Assembly: GCF_026013905.1 (NCBI RefSeq)
Contig: NZ_CP110257.1
Span: forward strand, 1,612,001 to 1,676,000
DNA from: Schlegelella aquatica
GTDB lineage: Bacteria > Pseudomonadota > Gammaproteobacteria > Burkholderiales > Burkholderiaceae_C
Direction: 5' to 3'
Length of the DNA: 64,000 bases
Positions 16,954 through 26,193 of this stretch are shown piece by piece (positions within the stretch are counted from its first letter, which is position 1; each line of letters opens with the position of its first letter). Under the pieces are notes generated by a model. It saw nothing but the letters and a program-made list of their open reading frames with translations. It ran no database searches and was not told the DNA's origin. A program made the translations under genes and the position numbers.

Positions 16954-17760
16954 ATGGAGAGGCAAGACGACGTGTTCCTGCTGGCCGATGTGCCCTTGGC
17001 GAGCCGCTTCCTGCTCGGCTCGGCGGGCTACCCGTCGCCGCAGGTGCTGCGCGAGGCGATCGCGGCGGCGGGGACCGAGGTGGTGACGCTGGGCCTCAAG
17101 CGCCAGCTGTCCGATGCGGGGCAGTTGGCAAGCGGCGCCGGCAGCTTCGTGCAGATCGTGCGCGACAGCGGGGCGCGGCTCCTGCCCAACACGGCCGGCT
17201 GCCGCACCGCGCGCGAGGCGGTCACGCTCGCTCACATGGCGCGTGAGCTCTATGGCACCCACTGGATCAAGCTCGAGGTGGTGGGCGACGAGCACACGCT
17301 GCAGCCCGACCCCTGGGAGCTGGTCGAGGCCGCGTGCGAGCTGGTGCGCGAGGGCTTCGAGGTCTTTCCTTACTGCACCGACGACCTCGTCACCTGCCAA
17401 CGCCTGCTCGATGCGGGCTGCCGCGTCCTGATGCCGTGGGGCGCGCCGATCGGCTCCGGCCAAGGGCTGCTCAACCCCTGGGCCTTGCGGACGCTGCGCG
17501 AGCGCCTGCCAGACGCGACGCTCATCGTGGACGCGGGCATCGGCCGGCCTTCGCACGCGGCGCAAGCCATGGAGCTGGGCTACGACGCCGTGCTGCTCAA
17601 CTCGGCGGTCGCCCAGGCGGCCGACCCGGTGGGCATGGCCGCGGCGTTCCGCCATGCCATCGAGGCGGGGCGGCTGGGGTGGCGGTCGGGCCTGCTCGCC
17701 CCGCAGCCCATGGCGGTGCCTTCCACACCGGTGTGGGACCGTCCGCTCGAGCTTCCATGA
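16954..17760 (+). CDS. thiG: Thiazole synthase ThiG
   Basis: This 268-residue TIM-barrel enzyme forms the thiazole phosphate from deoxyxylulose phosphate, dehydroglycine and ThiS thiocarboxylate. Family motifs are present: LGSAGYPSPQVLREAI, LLPNTAGCRTAREAV, THWIKLEVVGD, VLMPWGAPIGSGQGL, VDAGIGRPSHAAQAMELGYDAVLLN. It starts two bases after thiS and overlaps thiDE by ATGA, so translation of the pathway genes is coupled. The enzyme is cytoplasmic. Confidence 0.97.
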   Translation: MERQDDVFLLADVPLASRFLLGSAGYPSPQVLREAIAAAGTEVVTLGLKRQLSDAGQLASGAGSFVQIVRDSGARLLPNTAGCRTAREAVTLAHMARELYGTHWIKLEVVGDEHTLQPDPWELVEAACELVREGFEVFPYCTDDLVTCQRLLDAGCRVLMPWGAPIGSGQGLLNPWALRTLRERLPDATLIVDAGIGRPSHAAQAMELGYDAVLLNSAVAQAADPVGMAAAFRHAIEAGRLGWRSGLLAPQPMAVPSTPVWDRPLELP

Positions 17761-19391
17761 GCGCCCCCGCATCGTCGATGCCGCCGCCGGTCGTCTGGAG
17801 CATCGCGGGCTCGGACAGCGGCGGCGGGGCCGGACTGCAGGCAGACCTCAAGGCTTTCGAGGCGTTCGGGGTTCACGGCTGCACGGCGGTGGCGGCGATC
17901 ACCGCGCAGCATTCCCTCCGGGTGTGTCGCAGCGAGCCCGTGGCCCCCGACTTGCTCGAGGCGCAACTCGCGGCGCTGGCCGAGGACTTGCCGCCCGTGG
18001 CGATCAAGCTCGGCATGTTGGGCAGCGTGGACAACGTGCACTGCGTGGCGCGCTGGGTGGACCGGCTGCGGCGGGAAAGGCCGCTCGCCCTGGTGATCGA
18101 CCCGGTCTGGCGGGCGACCACGGGCGCGGCCTTGGCGGCTTCGGCGTTGCGCGAGGCCTGCCTCGACGAATTGCTGCCGCGCGCCACGATCGTCACGCCC
18201 AACCGCGCCGAGGCGGCCTGGCTGCTCGGGATGGAGCGCCTGGAAGCGCACGAGGTGCCTGAGGCCGCGCGTGAGCTGCGTGCCGCCGGAGCCCGCGCCG
18301 TGGCGATCACGGGCGGCGACGCACGCGAGCCGGGCGGCGATGGACTGGCGGCCGACTGGATCGACACCCCTCAGGCGCAGGGCTGGCTGACCCTGCCGCG
18401 GGTGGACACGCCTCACCATCACGGCACCGGCTGCGTGTTCGCGTCGTCGGCGGCCGCGGCGCTTGCCCTCGGCCATTGCGAGGCGGATGCGCTGGTGCTC
18501 GCAAAGCTCGCCACCACCCAGGCACTGCGTCGTGGGTACGCCGCGGGGCGCGGGGCCGGTCCCGTGCGACCGGGGGCCGACTTCGCGCTGGTGCGGGGCG
18601 GGCTGCCCACGCTGCATCCCGATCGCCCGACCTGGGCGCCCGCAGGCTTTGCGCCTCTGCAGCCCGTCTGCATGGGGCTCTACGCCATCGTCGAGCGTGC
18701 CGAGCAGGTCGAGAGCGTCATCCGGGCCGGCGCTCGTGCAGTGCAACTGCGGATCAAGGCGCCGGGCGGCGAGGGCCTTCGTGCGGAAGTGCGCCGCGCG
18801 GTGGCGGCCGCGCGGGCGGCGGATGCGCAGATCTTCATCAACGATCACTGGCGCATGGCGCTGGAGGAAAGGGCCTGGGGCGTGCACCTCGGGCAGGAAG
18901 ACCTGAGCGCTGTGGCCCCGCAGGACTTGGAGCGCTTGCGCAGAGCGGGCCTGCGGCTCGGCATCAGCACGCACAGCTACTGGGAGGTGTGCCGCGCCCG
19001 CGCCGAGGGCCCGAGCTACATCGCCTGCGGGCCCATCCACGCCACGGTCACCAAGAAGATGCCGTGGAGGCCGCAGGGTGAGGACAACCTGGCGTACTGG
19101 TGCCACGTGCTCGAAGAGTCCGTCGTCGCGATCGCCGGGATGGACGAGGAACGCAGCCGGCAAGCGATGCGCTGCGGCGCGGCCGGTGTGGCCGTGTTGA
19201 GAGGGCTGGTGCAGGCCGAGCGGGTGGGCGAGACCGTGGCGCGATTGCAGGCGGCCATCAACCAGGGCGTATGGCTGCCGAGGCGCGCCCCGCCCGCGAG
19301 GGCGCGTCCGACGCTCGCAGGGCCTTGTGCGGCCAGGGGGGACTCCTGGACAGAGCCCCTGGGTACAAGCCCGAGGAGCGTCGAGCGATGA
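17757..19391 (+). CDS. thiDE: Bifunctional HMP-P kinase / thiamine-phosphate synthase (ThiD-ThiE fusion)
   Basis: This 544-residue fusion protein has two enzymes. The N-terminal part (about 1-275) is the ribokinase-fold ThiD, with [20 protein letters not shown] at the start and [16 protein letters not shown] as the anion hole. It phosphorylates hydroxymethylpyrimidine phosphate. The C-terminal part (about 300-520) is ThiE, with [44 protein letters not shown] and the PIHATVTKK loop, and joins pyrimidine and thiazole. The pyrophosphate-loop sequence departs from the common GPIFPTxTK form. About 20 residues of Arg/Pro-rich tail follow the ThiE fold. It completes the operon, so only thiamine-phosphate kinase (ThiL) is missing from the window. 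Confidence 0.95.
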   Translation: MSAPASSMPPPVVWSIAGSDSGGGAGLQADLKAFEAFGVHGCTAVAAITAQHSLRVCRSEPVAPDLLEAQLAALAEDLPPVAIKLGMLGSVDNVHCVARWVDRLRRERPLALVIDPVWRATTGAALAASALREACLDELLPRATIVTPNRAEAAWLLGMERLEAHEVPEAARELRAAGARAVAITGGDAREPGGDGLAADWIDTPQAQGWLTLPRVDTPHHHGTGCVFASSAAAALALGHCEADALVLAKLATTQALRRGYAAGRGAGPVRPGADFALVRGGLPTLHPDRPTWAPAGFAPLQPVCMGLYAIVERAEQVESVIRAGARAVQLRIKAPGGEGLRAEVRRAVAAARAADAQIFINDHWRMALEERAWGVHLGQEDLSAVAPQDLERLRRAGLRLGISTHSYWEVCRARAEGPSYIACGPIHATVTKKMPWRPQGEDNLAYWCHVLEESVVAIAGMDEERSRQAMRCGAAGVAVLRGLVQAERVGETVARLQAAINQGVWLPRRAPPARARPTLAGPCAARGDSWTEPLGTSPRSVER

Positions 19392-19438
19392 CGATACACT
19401 GCCGCGTCCACACCATTCGTACACGCACTTGCCCATGA
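19388..19438 (+). CDS. Possible 16-residue coupling ORF between thiDE and bioB
   Basis: A 16-codon frame ([16 protein letters not shown]) overlaps the thiDE stop by ATGA at its start and the bioB start by ATGA at its end. It fills the whole gap between the two genes. This layout would let ribosomes pass from the thiamine operon into bioB. No independent evidence of translation is visible, and the frame also contains a TACACT hexamer that could be a -10 box for bioB. Confidence 0.3.
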   Translation: MTIHCRVHTIRTRTCP

Positions 19439-20436
19439 CCCAGGCCACTGTCGTTCAACCCGTCCACGTCGTTCGCCGCGATGCGGCCGGGGCCGCGCCT
19501 TCCGCGGCCCGCTGGCCGATCGACGCGGTGGAGGCGCTGTTCGAGCTGCCGTTCAACGACCTGCTGTTTCGTGCGCAAGAGGTGCATCGCGAGCACTTCC
19601 CGGCCAATCAGGTGCAGCTGTCGACGCTGCTGTCGATCAAGACCGGCGGCTGCCCGGAGGACTGCGCCTACTGCCCGCAATCGGTCCACTACGACACCGG
19701 GGTGGAAGCGGGCAAGCTGCTCGATGTGGAGGCAGTGAAGGCGGCCGCGCAGGCCGCCAAGGAGCAGGGGGCGACGCGCTTCTGCATGGGCGCGGCATGG
19801 CGCGCGCCCAAGGACCGCGACATCGAGAAGGTGGCCGAGCTCGTGCGCAGCGTGAAGGACCTCGGCCTCGAAGCCTGCTGCACGCTCGGCATGCTGACCG
19901 AGGAACAGGCCCGCAGGTTGAAAGACGCGGGGCTCGATTACTACAACCACAACCTCGACACCGCGCCCGAGGCGTACGGCCGCATCATCACCACGCGCGA
20001 CTATCAGGACCGCCTCGACACCCTGGAGCACGTGCGCGCGGCCGGCATGCACGTGTGCAGCGGCGGCATCGTGGGGATGGGCGAGTCGCGGCGCGAGCGT
20101 GCGGGCTTGATCGCCCAGCTCGCCAACATGGACCCGTACCCCGAATCGGTGCCGATCAATCACCTGGTGCAGGTGGAAGGCACGCCGCTGCATGGGCTGG
20201 AGCCGCTCGATCCGCTCGAATTCGTGCGCACCATCGCCGTCGCCCGCATCACCATGCCCAAGGCCCGCGTGCGTCTGTCGGCCGGTCGGCAGCAGATGAG
20301 CGAGGCCGTGCAGGCGTTGTGCTTCCTGGCCGGGGCCAACTCCATCTTCTATGGCGACAAGCTCCTGACGACGGGCAACCCCGACTGGGAGCGGGACCAG
20401 CAGCTGTTCGCCAAGCTCGGTCTCTCGGCGGCCTAA
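19435..20436 (+). CDS. bioB: Biotin synthase BioB
   Basis: This 333-residue radical-SAM enzyme inserts sulfur into dethiobiotin. The SAM-cluster motif [10 protein letters not shown] (CxxxCxxC) is present, along with the YYNHNLDT and RLSAGRQ motifs of the auxiliary-cluster region. The start follows the thiDE stop by only 43 bases, with no terminator between them. bioB is therefore probably co-transcribed at least in part with the thi operon. Other biotin genes (bioA, bioF, bioD) are not in the window. Confidence 0.97.
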   Translation: MTQATVVQPVHVVRRDAAGAAPSAARWPIDAVEALFELPFNDLLFRAQEVHREHFPANQVQLSTLLSIKTGGCPEDCAYCPQSVHYDTGVEAGKLLDVEAVKAAAQAAKEQGATRFCMGAAWRAPKDRDIEKVAELVRSVKDLGLEACCTLGMLTEEQARRLKDAGLDYYNHNLDTAPEAYGRIITTRDYQDRLDTLEHVRAAGMHVCSGGIVGMGESRRERAGLIAQLANMDPYPESVPINHLVQVEGTPLHGLEPLDPLEFVRTIAVARITMPKARVRLSAGRQQMSEAVQALCFLAGANSIFYGDKLLTTGNPDWERDQQLFAKLGLSAA

Positions 20437-20437
20437 G

Positions 20438-20673
20438 GCCCGGCGCTCGGCCGCCCGGAGCCGGGCCGCACCCCCGTGGGGGGTGGGGCGCAAGCCCCGG
20501 GGGCAAAGATACAAAGCCCGGCGCTCGGCCGCCCGGAGCCGGGCCGACACCCCCGTGGGGGGTGGGGCGCAAGCCCCGGGGGCAAAGACATAAGGCCCGG
20601 CGCTCGGCCGCCCGAAGCCGGGCCGACACCCCCGTGGGGGGTCGGGCGCAAGCCCCGGGGGCAAAGATCCAAG
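20438..20673. repeat. Three tandem 78-79 bp GC-rich repeats
   Basis: Three nearly identical units begin at about 20438, 20516 and 20595, with a period of 78-79 bases. Each contains short palindromes (CCCGGAGCCGGG, CCCCCGTGGGGGG, GCCCCGGGGGC) and ends in GGCAAAGA. They differ at only a few positions, so the amplification is recent. They start right at the bioB stop. Possible roles are transcript-end stabilisation, termination, or a REP/BIME-like palindromic element. No protein is encoded. Confidence 0.85.
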
Positions 20674-20687
20674 GCCGCCGGCCTTTC
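20671..20687 (+). terminator. Weak hairpin after bioB and the repeats
   Basis: AAGGCC-GCC-GGCCTT forms a short perfect stem followed by TTCCC rather than a T-tract. It could help end the bioB transcript. The U-tract is too poor to call a strong intrinsic terminator. Confidence 0.3.
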
Positions 20688-20772
20688 CCGCTCCGGCGCG
20701 GCTTGCGCCCGGTGGCGGGGCACGGCGCTTGCAGCGGCTTGCGACGTTCCAGCTCGTTGTAAGGAGACTGCG

Positions 20773-21636
20773 ATGTCGCAAGACTCATCGAAGACGCTGC
20801 CGCCGCAGCAACAGGACGTGCAGCCCGGCCGCGAGGGCGAGATGCGGCCGGCGCCCAAGGCGGATGCCGAGGACTATGTCGGCTCCGGCAAACTCAAGGG
20901 CCAGGTGGCCATCATCACCGGGGGTGACAGCGGCATCGGCCGCTCGGTGGCCATCTGCTTCGCGAAAGAAGGCGCGAACGTCGTCATCAGCTACCTGAAC
21001 GAGTACGAGGACGCCCGGCACACGCTGCGCAAGGTCGAGGAGCAGGGGGTGCAGTGTCTGGCTCTGGCCGGCGACATCGCCGACGAGGGCTTTCTTCAGA
21101 TCCTCGTCAACTCCACGCTGGAGCGGTTCGGCCGCATCGACATCCTCGTCAACAACGCGGCCGAGCAGCATCCGAAGGAGAAGATCGAGGACGTCACCTC
21201 GGCGCAGCTGGAACAGACCTTCCGGACCAACTTCTTCTCGATGTTCAACCTCACGCGCATGGTGGTGCCGCACATGAAGCCGGGCAGCACCATCATCAAC
21301 ACGACGTCGGTGACCGCCTACCGGGGCAATCCGCAGCTCCTCGATTACTCGGCCACGAAAGGAGCCATCGTCGCCTTCACGCGCTCGCTGTCGAAGCAGC
21401 TCGTCAAGCGAGGCATCCGCGTCAACGCGGTGGCACCCGGGCCGGTGTGGACGCCGCTCATTCCGTCCACTTTCGACGCGCAACACGTCGAGACATTCGG
21501 CAGCAACGTGCCGATGGGGCGCCCCGGTCAGCCCGACGAGATCTCGCCGAGCTACGTGTTCCTGGCGAGCAAGGACTCGAGCTACATCAGCGGCCAGGTC
21601 CTGCACCCGAACGGCGGGGACGTGGTCAACGGGTGA
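20773..21636 (+). CDS. SDR-family oxidoreductase, YghA-like
   Basis: This 287-residue short-chain dehydrogenase has the NAD(P) motif TGGDSGIGRSVA, NNAAEQHP and the catalytic YSATKGA (YxxxK). The N-terminal extension with KADAEDYVGSGKLKGQVAIITGG and the C-terminal SSYISGQVLHPNGGDVVNG are typical of the YghA/general-stress dehydrogenase group. An AAGGAG ribosome binding site precedes the ATG. The substrate is unknown; members are often induced by osmotic or general stress. It converges with egtB. Confidence 0.9.
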   Translation: MSQDSSKTLPPQQQDVQPGREGEMRPAPKADAEDYVGSGKLKGQVAIITGGDSGIGRSVAICFAKEGANVVISYLNEYEDARHTLRKVEEQGVQCLALAGDIADEGFLQILVNSTLERFGRIDILVNNAAEQHPKEKIEDVTSAQLEQTFRTNFFSMFNLTRMVVPHMKPGSTIINTTSVTAYRGNPQLLDYSATKGAIVAFTRSLSKQLVKRGIRVNAVAPGPVWTPLIPSTFDAQHVETFGSNVPMGRPGQPDEISPSYVFLASKDSSYISGQVLHPNGGDVVNG

Positions 21637-21654
21637 GGCGAAGGCGGTGTCCGG

Positions 21655-22926
21655 TCAGGCGGACCACGCGAGCCGGATGCCGCTGAACTGCCACCGCGCG
21701 TGGGCAGGAAAGAAGTTGCGGTAGCTGGGCCGGATGTGGTCCGACGGCGTGGCACAGGAGCCGCCGCGCAGGACCATCTGGTTGATCATGAACTTCCCGT
21801 TGTATTCGCCCACCGCGCCAGACGCCGGACGAAAGCCGGGGTAGGGCAGGTAGGCGCTGGCGGTCCACTCCCAACAGTCTCCGTAGAGCTGCGCGAGCCC
21901 GCTGCCCGTCGCTGGGCGCGGGTGGCAGGCCGCGGCATCGCCGAGCAGCGCACCCGGCTCAGCGGCTTGGCCCCGAGCGGCCACCTCCCACTCGGCCTCT
22001 GTGGGCAGGCGCGCTCCGACCCAACGCGCATAGGCATCGGCTTCGTAGTAGCTCACGTGGCACACGGGCTCGTCTTCGAACCTCGGCCTGCGGCCGTGCA
22101 GCGTGTAGTGGGTGCCGTCGTCCTGCCAGTAAAGCGGCGCACGCCAGCCGTCGCGCCGGCAGACGTCCCACCCCTCCGACAGCCACAGTTGCGGCCGTTC
22201 GTAGCCGTCATCGTCGATGAAGCGCTGGTACTCGCCCTGCGTCACGAGCCGGGTGTCCAGTTCGTAGGCGTCCAACCAGACGCGATGGCGGGGCTGTTCG
22301 TTGTCGAAGGCGAAGCCCGGGCCTGCATGACCGATCTCGTGCAGCCCCGCTTCGATGCGCACGCGCCCCGGGGCTTGGCGGCAAGCAAGAGGCCGGGCTG
22401 CCGGCGGCGGGCGCCAGGCGGGCTGGAGCGGATTGCAGGCGAAGTGATGCTTGAGGTCGGTGAGGATCAACTCCTGGTGCTGCTGCTCGTGCTGCAAGCC
22501 GAGTTCCACCAGGTCGAGCCACGGCTGCGGCGAGGGGCCGAGTAGCAGCTCACCCATGCGTCGGTCCACGGCCTGGCGATAGGCGAGGACCTCCTGCAAG
22601 GACGGCCTCGACAACACCCCGCGCTGCGGCCGCGGGTGACGCTCCCCGACACCCACGTAGTAGGAATTGAACAGCACCCGGTACGCAGGATCGTGGGGCC
22701 GGTAGTCCCTCAGTGCCGCCTCGAGGATGAAGGTCTCGAAGAACCAGGTGGTGTGAGCCAGGTGCCACTTCACCGGGCTCGCGTCGGGCATGGACTGCAC
22801 CTGGCAGTCCTCCGCGCTCAGGCCTTCGATCAGGGCCTCGGTGTGCTGGCGGATGCGCGCGTAGCGGGCAGCGGCAGTCTGCACCGCCGCGGGGCCGCTG
22901 TTCGAGCAGGCGGGGGCGACGCTCAT
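21655..22926 (-). CDS. egtB: Ergothioneine biosynthesis sulfoxide synthase EgtB
   Basis: This 423-residue non-haem iron enzyme couples hercynine with a thiol donor. The N-terminal DinB-like domain gives the iron ligands: WHLAHTTWFFETF (about residue 58) and HEQQHQE (HxxxHxE, about residue 145). The C-terminal formylglycine-generating-enzyme-like domain shows RLPTEAEWEVAARG, GDCWEWTASAY and LRGGSCATP. It overlaps egtD by ATGA. The donor (gamma-glutamylcysteine or cysteine) cannot be read directly. No EgtC-like amidohydrolase is in the window, which favours a cysteine-using EgtB. The EgtE lyase is also missing from the window. Confidence 0.95.
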   Translation of the reverse strand: MSVAPACSNSGPAAVQTAAARYARIRQHTEALIEGLSAEDCQVQSMPDASPVKWHLAHTTWFFETFILEAALRDYRPHDPAYRVLFNSYYVGVGERHPRPQRGVLSRPSLQEVLAYRQAVDRRMGELLLGPSPQPWLDLVELGLQHEQQHQELILTDLKHHFACNPLQPAWRPPPAARPLACRQAPGRVRIEAGLHEIGHAGPGFAFDNEQPRHRVWLDAYELDTRLVTQGEYQRFIDDDGYERPQLWLSEGWDVCRRDGWRAPLYWQDDGTHYTLHGRRPRFEDEPVCHVSYYEADAYARWVGARLPTEAEWEVAARGQAAEPGALLGDAAACHPRPATGSGLAQLYGDCWEWTASAYLPYPGFRPASGAVGEYNGKFMINQMVLRGGSCATPSDHIRPSYRNFFPAHARWQFSGIRLAWSA

Positions 22927-23999
22927 GACGCGCGGGCCAGGAAGACGGCGAACCAGCCGTGGGGGTCCGTCCAATGCCGCACCTGCCCGTAGCCCGCCGC
23001 GCGCAGCATCGCTTCGAAACCCTCTGCCGTGTACTTGTGCGAATACTCGGTGAGGATGCTCTCGCCCGCCTCGAAGTGGCGGATCTCCTCGCCCAACCGC
23101 ACCGCCTGCGGCCGGCGGCTGACGAGCCGCATCTCGATGCGCTGGTGAACGGCGTCGTAGCGTGCGACATGGTCGAAGGCGCGCGGCTCGAAATCCGCAT
23201 CGAGTTCGCGGTTCACCACGCGCAGCACATTGCGGTTGAACGCGGCGGTGACACCCAGCGCGTCGTCGTAGGCCGCCTCGAGCAGCGCGCGGTCCTTGAC
23301 CAGGTCCGCGCCGATGAGCAGTGCCCCCTCGCCGCCGGTGTGTCGGGCGAAGCTGGCGAGCAGCTCGGCGGCGGCTTGCGGCTCGAAGTTGCCGATGGAC
23401 GAGCCGGGATAGAACAGCACGGGCGGGGCGTGGGGCCGCTCGCTCAGCACGGGATGCAAGTCGAGCGGCTCCTCGAAGTCGGTCACCACGCCCACGCACT
23501 CGATGCCGGAACGCGCGGCCTCGACCGCCTGAGCCGCCCGCACGAGCCAGGTGGGCGAGACATCGACCCCCACGTAGCGGCGTGCCTGGATCGCGGCCAG
23601 CCACGGCAGGGACTTGCTGCCGTCACCGCAGCCGAGGTCCACCCACTGCGCTGCGCGAGGAAGATGCCGGGCGATGGCGGCCCGATGGCGCTCGAGGAGC
23701 GCGCGCTCGGTGCGCGTGGGGTAGTACTCCTGCAGTTCGCAGATCGCTCCGTACAGCGCGCACCCTTGAGCGTCGTAGAAGAACTTCGGTGCGATGCGCG
23801 CGGGCCGCGCGAGCAGGCCCGCCAGCAACGAGGCTCGCCGCGCCGCTTGCGAAGGCACCCGGCCGGTGACGAGTCGCAAAGCCGAGGCGCCGGCGTCGGG
23901 CGTCGTGGCGCGCACGGCCCTGCCATGCGGCTCGGGCGACGCCGCCGGGGATGACGCCAGGGGTGACGCCGGATGTGGCGCGCAGGGGGGATCGAACAT
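22923..23999 (-). CDS. egtD: L-histidine N(alpha)-methyltransferase EgtD
   Basis: This 358-residue SAM-dependent methyltransferase trimethylates histidine to hercynine, the first step to ergothioneine. Landmarks are PKFFYDAQGCALYGAICELQEYYPTRTE, the SAM site WVDLGCGDGSKSLPWL, and FYPGSSIGNFEP. The C-terminal SHKYTAEGFEAMLRAAGY is also typical. The first 35 residues are Pro/Ala-rich and outside the family fold, so an internal start is possible; an ATG start at 23999 is the only clear one. It forms a two-gene operon with egtB. The product is a cytoplasmic antioxidant. Confidence 0.95.
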   Translation of the reverse strand: MFDPPCAPHPASPLASSPAASPEPHGRAVRATTPDAGASALRLVTGRVPSQAARRASLLAGLLARPARIAPKFFYDAQGCALYGAICELQEYYPTRTERALLERHRAAIARHLPRAAQWVDLGCGDGSKSLPWLAAIQARRYVGVDVSPTWLVRAAQAVEAARSGIECVGVVTDFEEPLDLHPVLSERPHAPPVLFYPGSSIGNFEPQAAAELLASFARHTGGEGALLIGADLVKDRALLEAAYDDALGVTAAFNRNVLRVVNRELDADFEPRAFDHVARYDAVHQRIEMRLVSRRPQAVRLGEEIRHFEAGESILTEYSHKYTAEGFEAMLRAAGYGQVRHWTDPHGWFAVFLARAS

Positions 24000-24134
24000 C
24001 GGTGCCTTTCGCTGCGTTCGCGGCTTGCTTCGTGTTCCGCCGTGTGCGGGCTTGGCTGCCCGCGGGCCCCGGCTCTCCGGCCGTCGCTTCGATCCTCGTG
24101 CGATTGCAGGGGGCCGTCAACCGGGCGCTTGGTG

Positions 24135-24593
24135 TCAATGTGTGCTCTGCGGTGCGGGCCGGTCGGGCTCGCAAGGGCTGGAGATCTCCGCGAGCACGGG
24201 GGCGATGTCGCAATCCGGCTGACGCGCCAGGTCGGCCAGCGTGACGATGCCCACCAGGCGCTCGCGGCGGTCGAGCACCGGCAGGCGGCGGATGCGCACC
24301 TGGCTCATGCGCTGGGCCACATCCTCCACGGGCTCGTCCTGCAGGCACCAACGCACCTGTTCCGTCATCACCTGCGCGACCGTCGTCGTCGCCGCTTCCA
24401 GGCCACAGGCCGCAGCCCTCACGGTGATGTCCCGGTCGGTGATGATCCCGACGAGGCGGCGGCCGACCTCGCACACCGGCAAGGCACCCACGTCGTGCCG
24501 CTCCATCGCCGCGGCGGCCTCCTGAAGACTGTCGGCGGGCAAGACCGTATGCACCTCTCGGGTCATGAGCTTCGAGACGGGGACGGGGGACAT
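24135..24593 (-). CDS. CBS-domain-pair protein
   Basis: This 152-residue soluble protein is made of two CBS domains: SKLMTREVHTVLPADSLQEA with GALPVCEVGRRLVGIITDRD, and VAQVMTEQVRWCLQDEPVED with RRLPVLDRRERLVGIVTLAD. Pairs of this kind bind adenosine nucleotides and are often linked to stress or energy sensing. The ATG at 24593 has a GAGGAG-type ribosome binding site; a longer frame upstream is rejected. It is divergent from the subtilase gene. The partner is unknown. Confidence 0.85.
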   Translation of the reverse strand: MSPVPVSKLMTREVHTVLPADSLQEAAAAMERHDVGALPVCEVGRRLVGIITDRDITVRAAACGLEAATTTVAQVMTEQVRWCLQDEPVEDVAQRMSQVRIRRLPVLDRRERLVGIVTLADLARQPDCDIAPVLAEISSPCEPDRPAPQSTH

Positions 24594-24646
24594 CGAAAAG
24601 GCTCCTCGCGTCGGCATTCCGGAATCGTCGCTGCATCGCAATCGGG

Positions 24647-26185
24647 ATGCCTGCCGAAGCGACAATCCCCCGTTCCATGACGACATCGGGGGGAACCGCC
24701 TTGCAGCGCCATCGCTTTCTCGTCCTGCCGCCCGTGGGCTTCGCCGCGGGGGCCTACGCCTTGCCCCAGTCCACGAAACTCCTGCGGCAACTGGTGCCGG
24801 CCGTGGGGCCCGTGGAGACGCTTTCGGGCGTGCCGGTGAGGGTCGTCGCCTCGGCAGCGAGCGACGGAACCAAGGTGGTGGAACTCACCGCGGACGAGGT
24901 GGCGCTCTTGCAGGCCCAGGCGCCAGGGCTGCGCATCGTGCCCGAGCGACGCTACATGCCGGCGCGCGCGCCGCGGCTGCGCGTGCGTCATCGCATCTCC
25001 GCGCGCCAGCCCGCACCCCTTGCGACGGTGACGCTGCGGGTGACGACCGGAGAGGGAGCCGCGGCCGCGCCTTTGCCCGACTGCGTGCTGGTGGTGCTGA
25101 CCGACACCGAGGCAGGGGTCGGCGTCGAGGGGGTGACCAACTCCCGCGGGGAACTGAAGGTGCGCTTGCCTCAGGATCTGGCGGCCTTGCCGCTCGTGGC
25201 CGCGTATCCCTTGCATGGCGCCTGGCCTCGCGAATGGAAGGCGCTGCGGCTCGGCGGGCCTCGCCTGGACCTCGCGCTGCCCGCGCTCGACGTGCGCTTC
25301 GCCGACAGCCGCAGACGGTTGTACCCGGACTCGGGGCCATCGCACGGCCAGGGTGTGCGGGTGGCCGTGATCGACACGGGGGTCGGGCCTCACAGCGCAC
25401 TGCCGGTGGCACTCGGGCGCAACACGACGCTGGTCGAACCCGTGGACCGCTGGGAAGACGAGGACGGGCACGGCACCCATGTGGCCGGACTGATCGCGGG
25501 CCGACCGGCCGCGGACGGCGGGACCGGGGCGGGGGCCTTCTGGGGCGAGGCCGCGCAGGTGCGCTTGCACGCCTATCGGGTTTTCGAGCATGGCCAGGCC
25601 GGCGCCTCGAACGCTGCCATCCGCGAAGCGATCCGTCAGGCCGTGCTCGATGGCTGCGACATCCTCAACCTCAGCCTCGGCGGGGGCGACAGCGACCCGG
25701 CGATCTCGGAGGCCATCCAGTTCGCCCGTCTGAGTGGGGCGGTGTGCCTCGTCGCCGCAGGCAACGACGGCGGCCCCGTGAGCTTTCCGGCGAGCGATCC
25801 CCTCGCGGTCGCGGTGGCCGCCGTCGGCGTGCGGCACGCATGGCCTTCGCATGCGGCCACCGCGCGCCACCAAGGGCCGCCCTACGGCAAGCACCAGAGC
25901 TTCTTCGCGCGCTTTTCCAACCGGGGGCCGCAAGTGCGGCTCTGTGCGCCGGGCGTCGGGATCATTTCCACCATCCCCGGCGATCGCTACGGCGTGATGG
26001 ACGGCACCTCGATGGCCTGCCCGGTGGCCGCGGGCGTGCTGGCGAGGGTGCTGGCGCTGTCCTCGCAGGTGCTGCACGCCCCGCGCGATGCCCGGCGCTC
26101 GGAAGCCATCCTCACGCTCGCGGCCCGGTGTGCCGAAGACCTGGGGATGCCTGCGGCTATGCAGGGCAAGGGCTTGGCGAGATAA
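24647..26185 (+). CDS. S8-family serine peptidase without a signal peptide
   Basis: This subtilase of about 512 residues has an intact catalytic triad: Asp243 in VAVIDTGVG, His275 in DGHGTHVAG and Ser455 in DGTSMACPVAAG. Asn373 in AAGNDGG serves the oxyanion hole. The first 230 residues are not a classic signal plus I9 propeptide. They look like one or two beta-rich domains, including a segment with VLVVLTDTEAGVGVEGVTNSRGELKVRL. No export signal is evident, so a cytoplasmic role or an unusual secretion route is inferred. A 77-residue gene follows eight bases later. The start could also be the ATG at 24677; neither has a clear ribosome binding site. Confidence 0.88.
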   Translation: MPAEATIPRSMTTSGGTALQRHRFLVLPPVGFAAGAYALPQSTKLLRQLVPAVGPVETLSGVPVRVVASAASDGTKVVELTADEVALLQAQAPGLRIVPERRYMPARAPRLRVRHRISARQPAPLATVTLRVTTGEGAAAAPLPDCVLVVLTDTEAGVGVEGVTNSRGELKVRLPQDLAALPLVAAYPLHGAWPREWKALRLGGPRLDLALPALDVRFADSRRRLYPDSGPSHGQGVRVAVIDTGVGPHSALPVALGRNTTLVEPVDRWEDEDGHGTHVAGLIAGRPAADGGTGAGAFWGEAAQVRLHAYRVFEHGQAGASNAAIREAIRQAVLDGCDILNLSLGGGDSDPAISEAIQFARLSGAVCLVAAGNDGGPVSFPASDPLAVAVAAVGVRHAWPSHAATARHQGPPYGKHQSFFARFSNRGPQVRLCAPGVGIISTIPGDRYGVMDGTSMACPVAAGVLARVLALSSQVLHAPRDARRSEAILTLAARCAEDLGMPAAMQGKGLAR

Positions 26186-26193
26186 TCCGCTGC

